Source: an uncultured Lachnospiraceae bacterium
GTDB lineage: Bacteria > Bacillota > Clostridia > Lachnospirales > Lachnospiraceae
Length of the DNA stretch: 19,941 bases
Direction: 5' to 3'
NCBI GenBank assembly: GCA_948438565.1
Contig: CAOJLW010000009.1
Span: forward strand, 1-19,941
Position 1 is the first letter of the stretch; the number at the start of each line of letters is the position of its first letter. The notes below the pieces were generated by a model. That model was not told where the DNA came from. It worked only from the letters and a program-made list of their open reading frames with translations, and did not search any database. Position numbers and translations under genes: made by a program. Below, one piece after another: positions 1-6,842 of this stretch.

Positions 1-48
1 ATTATTAAAGAGTTTCCATCAAACAGGAAATAAAAACCGGTATCAGCG

Positions 49-87
49 AAAAGCCAAATGGTTATCATGCAATCATTTGGCTTTTTA
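49..87 (+). terminator. Rho-independent terminator of an upstream gene
   Basis: A 12-bp perfect stem (49-60 pairs with 74-85, arm AAAAGCCAAATG) with a 13-nt loop ends in a T-rich tail at 82-90. It sits before the first gene and probably ends a + strand transcript that enters from outside the window. Confidence 0.8.
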
Positions 88-137
88 TATGAAGCATATT
101 TGGTTGTGAAATATAAAAGCAGGGAGGGAAAATCACA

Positions 138-854
138 ATGAACCATACATGGATCTTGGATATACATACGCATACTCTGGCCAGCGGACACGCCTATGGG
201 ACGATTCGGGAAATGGCTTATGCGGCCAGTATGCGAAACTTGCAGCTGATAGGGTTTAGCGAGCACGCGCCGGGAATTCCGGGTACGGTAGATCCCTTTT
301 ATTATGTCAATCTGAAAGTGATTCCAAGCGAGCTTTACGGTGTGGAAATTATCCATGGCAGTGAAATCAATGTGCTCAATGATGGGACGCTTTCGTTGGA
401 GCAGAAGTATATTGACAAGCTGGATTATGCGATTGCCGGGATGCATTTACCGTGCTATCAGGACGTAGGACGCAGAAGCAATACGGAAAATCTGATCGCA
501 TGTCTGAAGAATGAAAAGGTTTGTTTTGTATCGCATCCGGATGACGATCATATTCCGTTGGACTACGAGATGTTAGTGTATGCGGCAAAAACCTATCATG
601 TTGCATTGGAGGTCAATAACAGTTCTTTGGTCAAGAAAGAACGGAGATGGAACTGTGTGGAAAATTATGAAACGATGCTTGCGCTGTGCGATCGGTACAG
701 GGTGCCGGTGATTGTCAGCTCGGATGCCCACGATCCGTCCTGGGTTGGGGAATTTTCCCTGGCGGCCGAGCTGTTGGAGCGGGTAGGGTTTGATGAGGAG
801 CTGGTTTTAAATACGGATATAAAAAAGCTGAGAGCGTTTATCGGTATGGAATAA
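138..854 (+). CDS. YcdX-like PHP-domain phosphoesterase
   Basis: A 238-residue cytoplasmic protein of the PHP (polymerase and histidinol phosphatase) superfamily, the metal-dependent hydrolase group that includes E. coli YcdX. The metal-site motifs are visible in order: DIHTHT near residues 8-13, GFSEHAPG near 39-46, GSEINV near 73-78, GMHLP near 101-105, SHPDDD near 130-135 and SSDAHD near 193-198. EVNNSS near 157-162 is also typical of the YcdX group. Length matches the family (about 245 residues). The start is fixed by GGGAGGG at 122-128, nine bases before the ATG. The next gene follows after 38 bases and is probably cotranscribed. The natural substrate is not known for most of this family; a small phosphate ester is the expectation. 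No key residue seems to be missing. Confidence 0.88.
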   Translation: MNHTWILDIHTHTLASGHAYGTIREMAYAASMRNLQLIGFSEHAPGIPGTVDPFYYVNLKVIPSELYGVEIIHGSEINVLNDGTLSLEQKYIDKLDYAIAGMHLPCYQDVGRRSNTENLIACLKNEKVCFVSHPDDDHIPLDYEMLVYAAKTYHVALEVNNSSLVKKERRWNCVENYETMLALCDRYRVPVIVSSDAHDPSWVGEFSLAAELLERVGFDEELVLNTDIKKLRAFIGME

Positions 855-892
855 AAGCGGCATTTGGAAAGAATCAGATGGGAGGAAACGGT

Positions 893-1609
893 ATGTTACA
901 TAAAAATCATTTGCCAGACGGAAAACCGACGATGTATGAATGGCCGGTACGGATTTGGAATATGGAGGAAATCCCTTCTCAATTTGTGGAAGCGGTGCGC
1001 CTGTGGATGCAGGAGCCTTTTGAGGCTTACCATTTTGTGTATGCCCCAAGGCGGCGCACCAATCCGGAGTCGTATGCCTATTTATTTGGCTACGTCAACG
1101 ATACCGTTCTGTTTTTGTGCGGAGGTACAGAGGCCGACGGAGGAGGCGGAGGCATACTCCGGAAAACCGAGATTTCCAGACAGCAGATTACAGACGTTTT
1201 TACCGGACGGGAGCTGTTAAATGCGGAGATTGTCATACATTACCGGGAGATGGGCGCTCATAGACAATTGGCTTTTCCCTATGTGCCGTCTGTGTATTAC
1301 TTATATGATCCGTTTTTGAATTGGTTGCTAGGTATTGACAGAGAATTTTTGCCGGCTTTGGCGGAACGGGACAATCCGCGCCCTGACAAACTCTATCGGG
1401 AAAGCCTGGCGATGTATAATTATTCGCTTGGGGCGTACCGTTTAGGCAATGGTTTTCAAGAGTATCAATACCGTTTGAAACAGCATCGCTGCAAATGGAT
1501 GCCCTGGAAAAAGACCTTAGAAGAGTGGCTGGAAATTGCTATGGAACGCGGGCAGTTTTGGCTTCATAGCTATGGCTATCTCACCGAATGCAATTATCAC
1601 ATACAGTAA
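893..1609 (+). CDS. Hypothetical protein, possibly DUF6128-like
   Basis: A 238-residue protein of unknown function. I chose the ATG at 893 rather than the in-frame ATG at 878, because GGGAGG at 880-885 lies seven bases before 893 and would fall inside the longer reading. It has no signal peptide or membrane segment and is rich in aromatic residues (repeated W, Y, F). A five-glycine run (DGGGGG) lies near residues 82-87. The C-terminal stretch around FWLHSYGYLTECNYHI recalls the aromatic 'FLLHGYYNY' ending that I associate with the Lachnospiraceae DUF6128 family; that link is from memory and weak. It follows the PHP gene closely and is followed by a hairpin at 1631-1667, so the two probably form an operon. 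No function is proposed. Confidence 0.75.
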   Translation: MLHKNHLPDGKPTMYEWPVRIWNMEEIPSQFVEAVRLWMQEPFEAYHFVYAPRRRTNPESYAYLFGYVNDTVLFLCGGTEADGGGGGILRKTEISRQQITDVFTGRELLNAEIVIHYREMGAHRQLAFPYVPSVYYLYDPFLNWLLGIDREFLPALAERDNPRPDKLYRESLAMYNYSLGAYRLGNGFQEYQYRLKQHRCKWMPWKKTLEEWLEIAMERGQFWLHSYGYLTECNYHIQ

Positions 1610-1630
1610 CGATATACCAGGCAATAAAGG

Positions 1631-1667
1631 CGTCGCGCCGTCATCGAATTTTGATGACAGTGCGACG
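1631..1667. terminator. Hairpin terminator shared by convergent genes
   Basis: CGTCGC (1631-1636) pairs with GCGACG (1662-1667). Inside a 3x3 internal loop, GTCATC (1640-1645) pairs with GATGAC (1653-1658). T-rich sequence follows on the + side (1669-1678) and a shorter CCTTTATT on the - side. It lies between the stops of the + unit and the MATE gene and could serve both. Confidence 0.6.
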
Positions 1668-1710
1668 TTCTCGTTTTATGGAGGCATACATCCAAATGGA
1701 ACGCGCGCCT

Positions 1711-3072
1711 CTAGGATGTCGGAACACGTAATATTTTTTTGATATTGCAGAGGAAGAGCGTTCCGCAGATGGAGGCGGCCAGGGCGTCTGCGATGCATTC
1801 CGCAAAATAGATGCTGGTAACGTTCCCGGTGATCATGGGAAAGAGTATCGCAAACGGAACCAGCAGAAATACTTTACGTAACAGTGCAATAAACAGAGAG
1901 ATTTTCGCCTGTCCAAGACCCATGAACGTAGTCTGACAACCCATTTGAATGCCGAAAATCAGCATCCCGGCCAGAAAAATAGGCATAACCTGTCGTATAA
2001 TGGCAATCAAGTCCGGATCCTGTGTAAAAATCCGTGCATAACCTGTCGGGAACAGCATGGCGGAAGCGGTGATTAGCAGAGAGGCGGCTGTAGTGATGCC
2101 GATAATCTTACGATACGTATCCCGTACGCGCATCATATTTCCCGCGCCGTAATTATAACTTAAAATCGGCTGCACGCCCTGCGTAAACCCCTGGATTGGC
2201 GCGTTGATTAAAAGCATTACGCTTTGCAGGATAGTCAGGGAACCGACATAGAGATCTCCGCCGTATTTTTTTAAGCCGCTGCTTAAAACCACCGAAATCA
2301 GGCTTTCGGTACTTTGCATAATAAAAGGCGAAATACCGAGTGACAGACTGTTTTGGATAATCCGACAGTTCGGTTTTAGGTATGGTTTTTCTAAGCGCAG
2401 AGAGGTGTTTGGAGAGAGCAGAACACGCATAACGACGCAGGCGCTTAAAAATTGAGAAAGAACGGTTGCGATCGCCGCCCCTTGAACACCCATATGAAAA
2501 CCAAAGATAAAAACCGGATCTAAGACGATATTGGCTATGGCGCCGGTCAGTACGGAAATCATGGCTATCTTGGATTTGCCCTGCGCCGTGATAAAGCTGT
2601 TTAATCCGATGACAAGCTGGATAAATAAAGTTCCGGTCAGGTAGATCATCAGATAGTCATGGGCATAGGGATACGTTTCAGAACTTGCGCCGATGAAAAA
2701 TAAAAATGGTTTTTCAATAATGTAAAAAACCGTCATCACAAGGACGGTAAAAAACAGGAGCATAGAAAACGTATTCCCTAAGATCTGTTTTGCTTTCTCC
2801 TTCTCTCCTTTGCCTAGCGCAATCGTGGCAAGCGGCGCTCCTCCGGCTCCTGCAAAAGAGCTGAATGCGGAAATCAGCGTAATAATCGGAAGCGTCAGGC
2901 CGACTCCGGTCAGCGCTTCTCTGCCGACGCCCTGTCCGATATAGATTCGATCTACGATGTTGTATAAAAGGTTGATTAATTGGGCAATCAGGGTGGGAAT
3001 CCCCATAGAAAGCAGCAGCTTTCCAATGGGTTCGGATCCCAGCCGTTCCTCTGAAATCGTTTGCTTTGCCAT
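1711..3072 (-). CDS. MATE family multidrug/cation antiporter
   Basis: A 453-residue integral membrane transporter of the MATE (MOP superfamily) group, which couples Na+ or H+ influx to export of organic cations and drugs. Evidence is the near-canonical length, about twelve hydrophobic helices, and the N-terminal pattern PIGKLLLSMGIPTLIAQLINLLYNIVDRIYIG (split here as two family hallmarks, PIGKLLLSMGIPTL and NIVDRIYIG). There is also an internal repeat of two six-helix halves, with QGFTQGVQPILSYNYGA opening the seventh-helix region. The ATG at 3072 is preferred over 3105, because AAGGAG lies nine bases upstream and the predicted promoter (-10 at 3107-3112) would leave 3105 at or before the transcript start. 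It is transcribed away from the feo operon, and the -35 boxes of the two promoters are about 15 bases apart. Substrate unknown. Confidence 0.92.
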   Translation of the reverse strand: MAKQTISEERLGSEPIGKLLLSMGIPTLIAQLINLLYNIVDRIYIGQGVGREALTGVGLTLPIITLISAFSSFAGAGGAPLATIALGKGEKEKAKQILGNTFSMLLFFTVLVMTVFYIIEKPFLFFIGASSETYPYAHDYLMIYLTGTLFIQLVIGLNSFITAQGKSKIAMISVLTGAIANIVLDPVFIFGFHMGVQGAAIATVLSQFLSACVVMRVLLSPNTSLRLEKPYLKPNCRIIQNSLSLGISPFIMQSTESLISVVLSSGLKKYGGDLYVGSLTILQSVMLLINAPIQGFTQGVQPILSYNYGAGNMMRVRDTYRKIIGITTAASLLITASAMLFPTGYARIFTQDPDLIAIIRQVMPIFLAGMLIFGIQMGCQTTFMGLGQAKISLFIALLRKVFLLVPFAILFPMITGNVTSIYFAECIADALAASICGTLFLCNIKKILRVPTS

Positions 3073-3106
3073 GTGTATCAGCTCCTTCTCGTTTTTCAAT
3101 GCCATG

Positions 3107-3135
3107 ATTATATATAATTAGAAGTAAAATTGCAA
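3107..3135 (-). promoter_or_regulatory. Sigma-A-type promoter of the MATE gene
   Basis: Read on the - strand: TTGCAA (3135-3130), 17-base spacer, TATAAT (3112-3107). The transcript would start near 3100, giving a leader of about 28 bases that contains the AAGGAG of the ATG at 3072. Confidence 0.65.
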
Positions 3136-3150
3136 ATTGAAAAAAAGTTC

Positions 3151-3179
3151 TTGACAACTAATATAAGTTAGAATATACT
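3151..3179 (+). promoter_or_regulatory. Promoter of the feo operon
   Basis: TTGACA (3151-3156), 17-base spacer, TATACT (3174-3179), a near-consensus sigma-A promoter about 60 bases before the first feoA. It overlaps the palindrome at 3158-3184. Confidence 0.8.
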
Positions 3180-3184
3180 AACTT
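3158..3184. promoter_or_regulatory. Putative iron-responsive operator (DtxR-family style palindrome)
   Basis: AAGTTAG (3165-3171), six bases, then CTAACTT (3178-3184) form a perfect 7-bp inverted repeat. A further CTAA at 3158-3161 mirrors TTAG at 3168-3171 with the same six-base gap, so CTAA / TTAG / CTAA recur every 10 bp on one helix face. The palindrome covers the -10 box, a classic repression position. GTTAG/CTAAC half-sites are known from DtxR/IdeR boxes, although the spacing differs. The regulator identity is inferred; no regulator gene is in the window. Confidence 0.55.
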
Positions 3185-3237
3185 TGAAAAGAAAAGAGAT
3201 GATACAGAAATTTAATGACAGTTAAGGAGGGAGACGT

Positions 3238-3447
3238 ATGCCGTTATCTATGGTAAAAGAAGGAGAAGCAAGTATTATTAAAAAAGTCAGTGGAAAAGAG
3301 GAAACCCGCAGGTTTTTAGAAACTCTGGGATTTGTCATCGGCAGTACCGTGACTGTAGTTGCCGCAATGGCTGGAAATATCATTGTAACGATTAAGGATG
3401 TGAGAATCGCTATCGGAAAAGATATGGCAAATAAAATTATGGTATAG
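3238..3447 (+). CDS. feoA: Ferrous iron transport protein A (first copy)
   Basis: A 69-residue SH3-like FeoA protein, a small cytoplasmic partner of the FeoB permease. Visible family features are the opening MPLSMVKEGEASIIKKVSG, the central ETLGFVIGSTVTVV turn (compare LxxLGxxxGxxxxV), and the C-terminal VRIAIGKDMANKI, which corresponds to the usual '(I)ALxxxxAxxI' end. It is preceded by AAGGAGGG at 3224-3231. The stop codon TAG (3445-3447) contributes to the ribosome binding site of the second feoA, so translation is probably coupled. It is the first gene after the near-consensus promoter and palindrome at 3151-3184. Tandem feoA genes are common in clostridia. Confidence 0.9.
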   Translation: MPLSMVKEGEASIIKKVSGKEETRRFLETLGFVIGSTVTVVAAMAGNIIVTIKDVRIAIGKDMANKIMV

Positions 3448-3456
3448 GAGGATGGC

Positions 3457-3678
3457 ATGAGGACTTTAAAAGATGTGGCCTGCAAAAAGACGGTACGAGT
3501 CAAAAGGCTGTCAGGCGAAGGGGCGGTGAAGCGGCGTATTATGGATATGGGAATTACCAAAGGTGTGGAAATCTATGTTCGGAAAGTAGCGCCATTGGGC
3601 GATCCGTTAGAGGTAACGGTTCGAGGATATGAGCTTTCGCTGCGCAAAGCGGACGCCCAAATGATTGAGGTGGAATAA
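3457..3678 (+). CDS. feoA: Ferrous iron transport protein A (second copy)
   Basis: A 73-residue FeoA-type SH3-like protein. MRTLKDVACKKTVRVKRLSG is the usual first strand region, followed by the family motif RRIMDMGITKGVEIYVRKVAPLGDPL. PLGDPL is a hallmark of FeoA, and ELSLRKADAQMIEVE closes the fold. The start is set by GGAGG at 3447-3451, which overlaps the stop of the upstream feoA. It differs clearly from the first copy, so this is an old paralogue rather than a recent duplication. The second copy resembles the classical FeoA more than the first does. Gap to feoB is 23 bases. Confidence 0.93.
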   Translation: MRTLKDVACKKTVRVKRLSGEGAVKRRIMDMGITKGVEIYVRKVAPLGDPLEVTVRGYELSLRKADAQMIEVE

Positions 3679-3701
3679 AGATCAGGAGAGGAGTCGAAAA
3701 T

Positions 3702-5951
3702 ATGGCGATGAAAATTGCATTGGCAGGTAATCCAAACTGCGGAAAGACGACATTATTTAACGCGCTGACCGGTTCCAATCAGTTTGTGGGGAATTGGCCG
3801 GGCGTTACGGTGGAAAAAAAAGAGGGGAAGCTAAGAGGTCATAAAGATGCGGTGATTGTCGATTTGCCTGGTATTTATTCGCTGTCCCCCTATACGTTGG
3901 AAGAGGTGGTTGCACGAAATTATCTGATTACAGAGAAGCCGGATGCGGTGATCAACATTATTGACGGGACGAATATGGAACGCAATCTCTATTTGACGAC
4001 ACAGTTGATGGAGCTGGGCATTCCGGTGATTGTGGCAGTCAATATGATGGATTTGGTTGAGAAAGAGAACGGGGAGATCCATCTGCATCAATTGGGGAAA
4101 AGCTTGGGTTGTGAAGCGATTGCGATTTCCGCTTTAAAAGGAAACGGCATAGGGAAATTAGTCGAAAAGGCCGTGGGATTGGCACAGAAAAAGCAGGCGG
4201 CTGCTCCGGCGTATACCTTTCATCAGGATGTAGAGCGTATCATTAGAGAGGTGGCGGATCGGCTGAGTGGCAAGGTTCCACAGGGACAAAGGCGTTTTTT
4301 TGCCATGAAGCTTTTGGAAAAGGATGATAAGATTGTCGGGCAATTGCAGGATGCGCCGGATGTTTCGGCAGAGATTGCAGCGTTGGAGGAGGCGTTTGAC
4401 GACGATACGGAAAGCATTATTACCAATGAGAGATATGCCTATATTGCTTCGATTATCGGGGAATGCCGCACAAAGGGACGTGCGCGTGGACTTAGTATTT
4501 CCGATAAAATCGATAGAGTTGTAACAAATCGTATATTGGCCTTGCCAATATTTGCGGCTGTGATGTTTTTGGTATATTATGTATCGGTCTCAACGGTCGG
4601 CGCCTATGCGACGGACTGGGCCAATGACGGCGTATTTGGCGATGGTTGGCATCTGTTTGGCATCGGAAGCGGAGCCTATGCAGAAGCCTGTGAGACGTTT
4701 GACCAGGCGGATCCGTCTGAGTACGGCATTTGGGTTCCGGGCATTCCGGTCATCGCAGAAAACGCTTTGGATGCAATTGGCTGCGCAGACTGGCTGAAGG
4801 GATTGGTTTTGGATGGCATGATCGGCGGTGTGGGAGCAGTTTTGGGGTTTGTGCCGCAGATGCTGGTGTTGTTTCTGTTTTTAGCATTTTTGGAATCCTG
4901 CGGCTATATGGCGCGGGTTGCGTTTATTATGGATAGAGTGTTCCGTAAATTTGGCCTATCCGGAAAATCGTTTATCCCTATGCTGATTGGCACGGGTTGT
5001 GGCGTGCCGGGCATTATGGCGTCAAGAACGATTGAACAGGACAGAGATCGCAAAATGACGATAATGACGACCACGTTTATTCCCTGTGGGGCGAAGCTGC
5101 CGATTATTGCGCTAATCGCAGGCGCATTTTTTGGAAACTCTGGCTGGATATCCTTTAGCGCGTTTTTGGCAGGGATTGCAGCGGTGATTTGTTCTGGGAT
5201 TATTTTAAAAAAGACCAGGATGTTTGCCGGTGATCCCGCGCCGTTTGTCATGGAGCTTCCGGCCTACCATATGCCTACTCTTGGCAATGTGTTGCGAAGT
5301 ACGTGGGAGCGCAGTTGGTCCTTTATTAAAAAAGCCGGGACGGTGATCCTGCTGTCGGCTATAGTCTTATGGTTTTTGCAAGGGTTTGGCTGGGTAGACG
5401 GTAAGTTTACTTTGCTTGAGGCAGAACAATTGGATTTTAGTATTCTGGCAGCGCTTGGAAACATTTTGGCTCCCGTTTTTGCGCCGCTTGGCTGGGGCGA
5501 TTGGAAAATGGCGGTGGCAGCCGTAACTGGTCTGATTGCCAAAGAGAATGTAGTCAGTACATTTGGCATCCTGTTTGGTTATGCGGAAATTGCAGAGGAC
5601 GGAGCCGAAATCTGGTCTTTGCTGGCAGGCAGCATGACGGCAGTTGCGGCATATGCTTTCCTGATGTTTAATCTGCTTTGCGCGCCTTGTTTTGCGGCAA
5701 TGGGCGCGATAAAACGTGAGATGAACAACCGAAAATGGTTTTGGTTTGCCATCGGCTACCAGACGGGTTTGGCGTATGTGGTTTCCTTTTGTATCTATCA
5801 GCTTGGCAGCCTTATGACGACGGGCGCATTTGGCATAGGCACAATTGTGGCGGCGTTGTTGGCGGCCGTGTTCCTCTATTTGCTGGTACGTCCGGCAGAG
5901 GAGAGGCGTACGCTTGATATGTCAATCAACCTGTCGGCAAAAATAAAATAA
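3702..5951 (+). CDS. feoB: Ferrous iron permease FeoB
   Basis: A 749-residue Fe(II) transporter with an N-terminal GTPase domain and a C-terminal membrane domain. The G1 P-loop GNPNCGKTT is at residues 9-17, switch region GVTVEKKEG at about 34-42, G3 DLPG at 54-57, G4 NMMD at 114-117 and G5 SALKGNG at 143-149. A helical spacer follows to about residue 265. Membrane segments then begin near residue 280 and include the conserved FLESCGYMARVAFIMDR, the metal-pathway motif IGTGCGVPGIMASRTIEQDRDR, FIPCGAKLPI and GLIAKENVVSTFGILFG. Both conserved cysteine motifs (GCGVPG, PCGAKLP) are intact and length is typical. The start is supported by GGAGAGGAG at 3685-3693. It is the main gene of the operon and is followed after 21 bases by the Cys-rich peptide gene. 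Confidence 0.97.
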   Translation: MAMKIALAGNPNCGKTTLFNALTGSNQFVGNWPGVTVEKKEGKLRGHKDAVIVDLPGIYSLSPYTLEEVVARNYLITEKPDAVINIIDGTNMERNLYLTTQLMELGIPVIVAVNMMDLVEKENGEIHLHQLGKSLGCEAIAISALKGNGIGKLVEKAVGLAQKKQAAAPAYTFHQDVERIIREVADRLSGKVPQGQRRFFAMKLLEKDDKIVGQLQDAPDVSAEIAALEEAFDDDTESIITNERYAYIASIIGECRTKGRARGLSISDKIDRVVTNRILALPIFAAVMFLVYYVSVSTVGAYATDWANDGVFGDGWHLFGIGSGAYAEACETFDQADPSEYGIWVPGIPVIAENALDAIGCADWLKGLVLDGMIGGVGAVLGFVPQMLVLFLFLAFLESCGYMARVAFIMDRVFRKFGLSGKSFIPMLIGTGCGVPGIMASRTIEQDRDRKMTIMTTTFIPCGAKLPIIALIAGAFFGNSGWISFSAFLAGIAAVICSGIILKKTRMFAGDPAPFVMELPAYHMPTLGNVLRSTWERSWSFIKKAGTVILLSAIVLWFLQGFGWVDGKFTLLEAEQLDFSILAALGNILAPVFAPLGWGDWKMAVAAVTGLIAKENVVSTFGILFGYAEIAEDGAEIWSLLAGSMTAVAAYAFLMFNLLCAPCFAAMGAIKREMNNRKWFWFAIGYQTGLAYVVSFCIYQLGSLMTTGAFGIGTIVAALLAAVFLYLLVRPAEERRTLDMSINLSAKIK

Positions 5952-5972
5952 AGAAATGGAGGGATACATAGG

Positions 5973-6104
5973 ATGGGCACGTTGGTAGTTGCTTTGATTG
6001 TAGCAGGCTGTGCGGCGCTTGCAGTGAAAAGCATCCTAGCCGGCAAAAAAAATGGAAAGGCTTCCTGTGGCGGGGATTGCGGACGTTGTAAGGGATGCCA
6101 TTGA
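5973..6104 (+). CDS. FeoB-associated Cys-rich membrane peptide
   Basis: A 43-residue protein. An N-terminal hydrophobic helix (about residues 3-24, beginning MGTLVVALIVAGCAALAV) is followed by a lysine patch and a cysteine-rich tail with C32, C36, C39 and C42 in the pattern CGGDCGRCKGCH. GGAGGG at 5958-5963 lies nine bases before the ATG. Small single-pass proteins with this exact plan follow feoB in many Firmicutes and are annotated as FeoB-associated Cys-rich membrane proteins. A role in delivering or sensing Fe(II) at the FeoB mouth is plausible but unproven. An additional cysteine (C13) lies within the membrane helix. It is the last gene of the feo operon. Confidence 0.85.
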   Translation: MGTLVVALIVAGCAALAVKSILAGKKNGKASCGGDCGRCKGCH

Positions 6105-6160
6105 TTGGCGTAGGACGATCCAGAAAAAATTCGGATTTTGAAAAATATTTTTATAAGTTC

Positions 6161-6188
6161 TCGACAAACAGAAAAAAAGTATTATAAT
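6161..6188 (+). promoter_or_regulatory. Putative promoter between feo and the alpha-glucosidase
   Basis: TCGACA (6161-6166), 16-base spacer, TATAAT (6183-6188). The -10 is consensus and the -35 has one mismatch. It would start a transcript near 6195 that runs into the hairpin at 6262-6286. Confidence 0.5.
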
Positions 6189-6194
6189 TAGAAT

Positions 6195-6295
6195 GATTTT
6201 AAAATAGCAGGGAATACAGAGTGAGAAAAAAGTAGAGACTATTTCCGATGGCTTTTGTATGAGAGGGACAAAGATTTTGTCCCTCTATCTTTATT
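6195..6295 (+). ncRNA. Candidate short transcript or leader RNA ending in a terminator
   Basis: Between the promoter at 6161-6188 and the hairpin at 6262-6286 there is no ORF with a ribosome binding site. The unit could be a small RNA of about 95 nt. Alternatively, it could be an attenuated leader for the alpha-glucosidase gene into which the intron was inserted. It matches no riboswitch class I recognise. The call rests only on promoter and terminator placement. Confidence 0.3.
6262..6295 (+). terminator. Rho-independent terminator, insertion site of a group IIC intron
   Basis: AGAGGGACAAA (6262-6272) pairs perfectly over 11 bp with TTTGTCCCTCT (6276-6286) around a 3-nt loop, followed by ATCTTTATT. 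The intron 5' end (GTGCGCC) begins at 6297, about 10 bases after the stem, as expected for class C introns that use terminators as targets. Confidence 0.75.
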
Positions 6296-6296
6296 G

Positions 6297-6726
6297 GTGC
6301 GCCTTGCGGCGCACGTTTCTAAAGGGCGAGAGTTCCTAATCCGCCATGGTAGTGGGAAGGATATAGCCAAGACCAAGGGTTGCCTATTCATAACAAGGAT
6401 TATAATTCACGCGAGGGGAATCAGAAGGTGGCGGCAAAACAATGGAAGAAAGTTAAGACAAAATTCAAGGCATTAAAGAAGTTAGGTGTGGAAGAAGAAA
6501 AGGCATGGATATGTGTCAATATGCGGAACGAAAACTGGTATTACGGTGGATATTTCGTATTGTAGACTGCATTTAACAACAAGAAACTCCGTGAACTTGG
6601 ATACTCAACATTCACAGAGTTTTATCTGACAAGTATGTGAAAACTCAGGAACCGCCGTATACGGAACCGTATGTACGGTGGTGTGGGAGGTCGGTAGATA
6701 AAATAATTATCTACCTCCTACCCGAT
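6297..6726 (+). mobile_element. Group IIC intron remnant, internally deleted
   Basis: The 5' end is a GTGCGCC-TTGC-GGCGCAC hairpin (6297-6314) followed by AAAGGGCGAGAGTTCC and, further on, AAGGGTTGCC and GAATCAGAAGGTGGCGGC. These are in the same order as domain I of the well-studied Oceanobacillus iheyensis group IIC intron, as I recall it. Near 6440 the sequence jumps to the 3' end of the intron-encoded protein gene. It then continues into domain V (6651-6682), an 8-bp lower stem CCGCCGTA/TACGGTGG with a TG bulge, a 4-bp upper stem and a GAAC loop. Domain VI (6685-6726) has a bulged A at 6720, six bases before the end at CCCGAT. Most of domain I and domains II-IV are gone, so it should not splice. 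Boundaries are good to a few bases. Confidence 0.8.
6437..6640 (+). pseudogene. Group II intron reverse transcriptase/maturase, C-terminal fragment with an internal stop
   Basis: Only the last roughly 67 codons of the intron-encoded protein remain. The fragment starts at KQWKKVKTKFKALKKLG, the conserved 'W-K-x-x-K-T-K' turn near the end of group II maturases. It continues through EEKAWICVNMRNENWYYGG, meets an in-frame TAG at 6563-6565, and then resumes in the same frame with TAFNNKKLRELGYSTFTEFY to a stop at 6638-6640. One C-to-T change in a CAG codon would explain the internal stop. The reverse transcriptase and most of the maturase domain are absent. The corresponding fragment in the second intron (12600-12977) shares the arrangement but is quite diverged, so the two copies come from different intron lineages. 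Confidence 0.75.
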
Positions 6727-6778
6727 TATAGGAAAGACCTTACTGCTGTGAAGTGTGAAAGTATCTGACTTTCCTATA
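6727..6778 (+). promoter_or_regulatory. Hairpin in the alpha-glucosidase leader, directly after the intron
   Basis: TATAGGAAAG (6727-6736) pairs perfectly with CTTTCCTATA (6769-6778), 10 bp with a 32-nt loop, then an A7 run. Its first base is the first base after the inferred intron end. It lacks a T tract on either strand, so it is not an ordinary terminator. Role unknown. Confidence 0.35.
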
Positions 6779-6842
6779 AAAAAACCTTTCGGGTTGAATA
6801 TGGCAGGAATTGGCGGTTTGGTTGTTTAGAAGGAGGCAGAAG

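Noticed and set aside
3073..3105. Longer MATE N-terminus from the ATG at 3105
   Set aside because: The ribosome binding site for 3072 lies inside this extension, and the predicted promoter -10 (3107-3112) is too close for 3105 to be translated.
6255..6476. 73-codon ORF after the feo operon
   Set aside because: It covers the terminator and the structured domain I of the intron remnant in a frame other than the maturase fragment.
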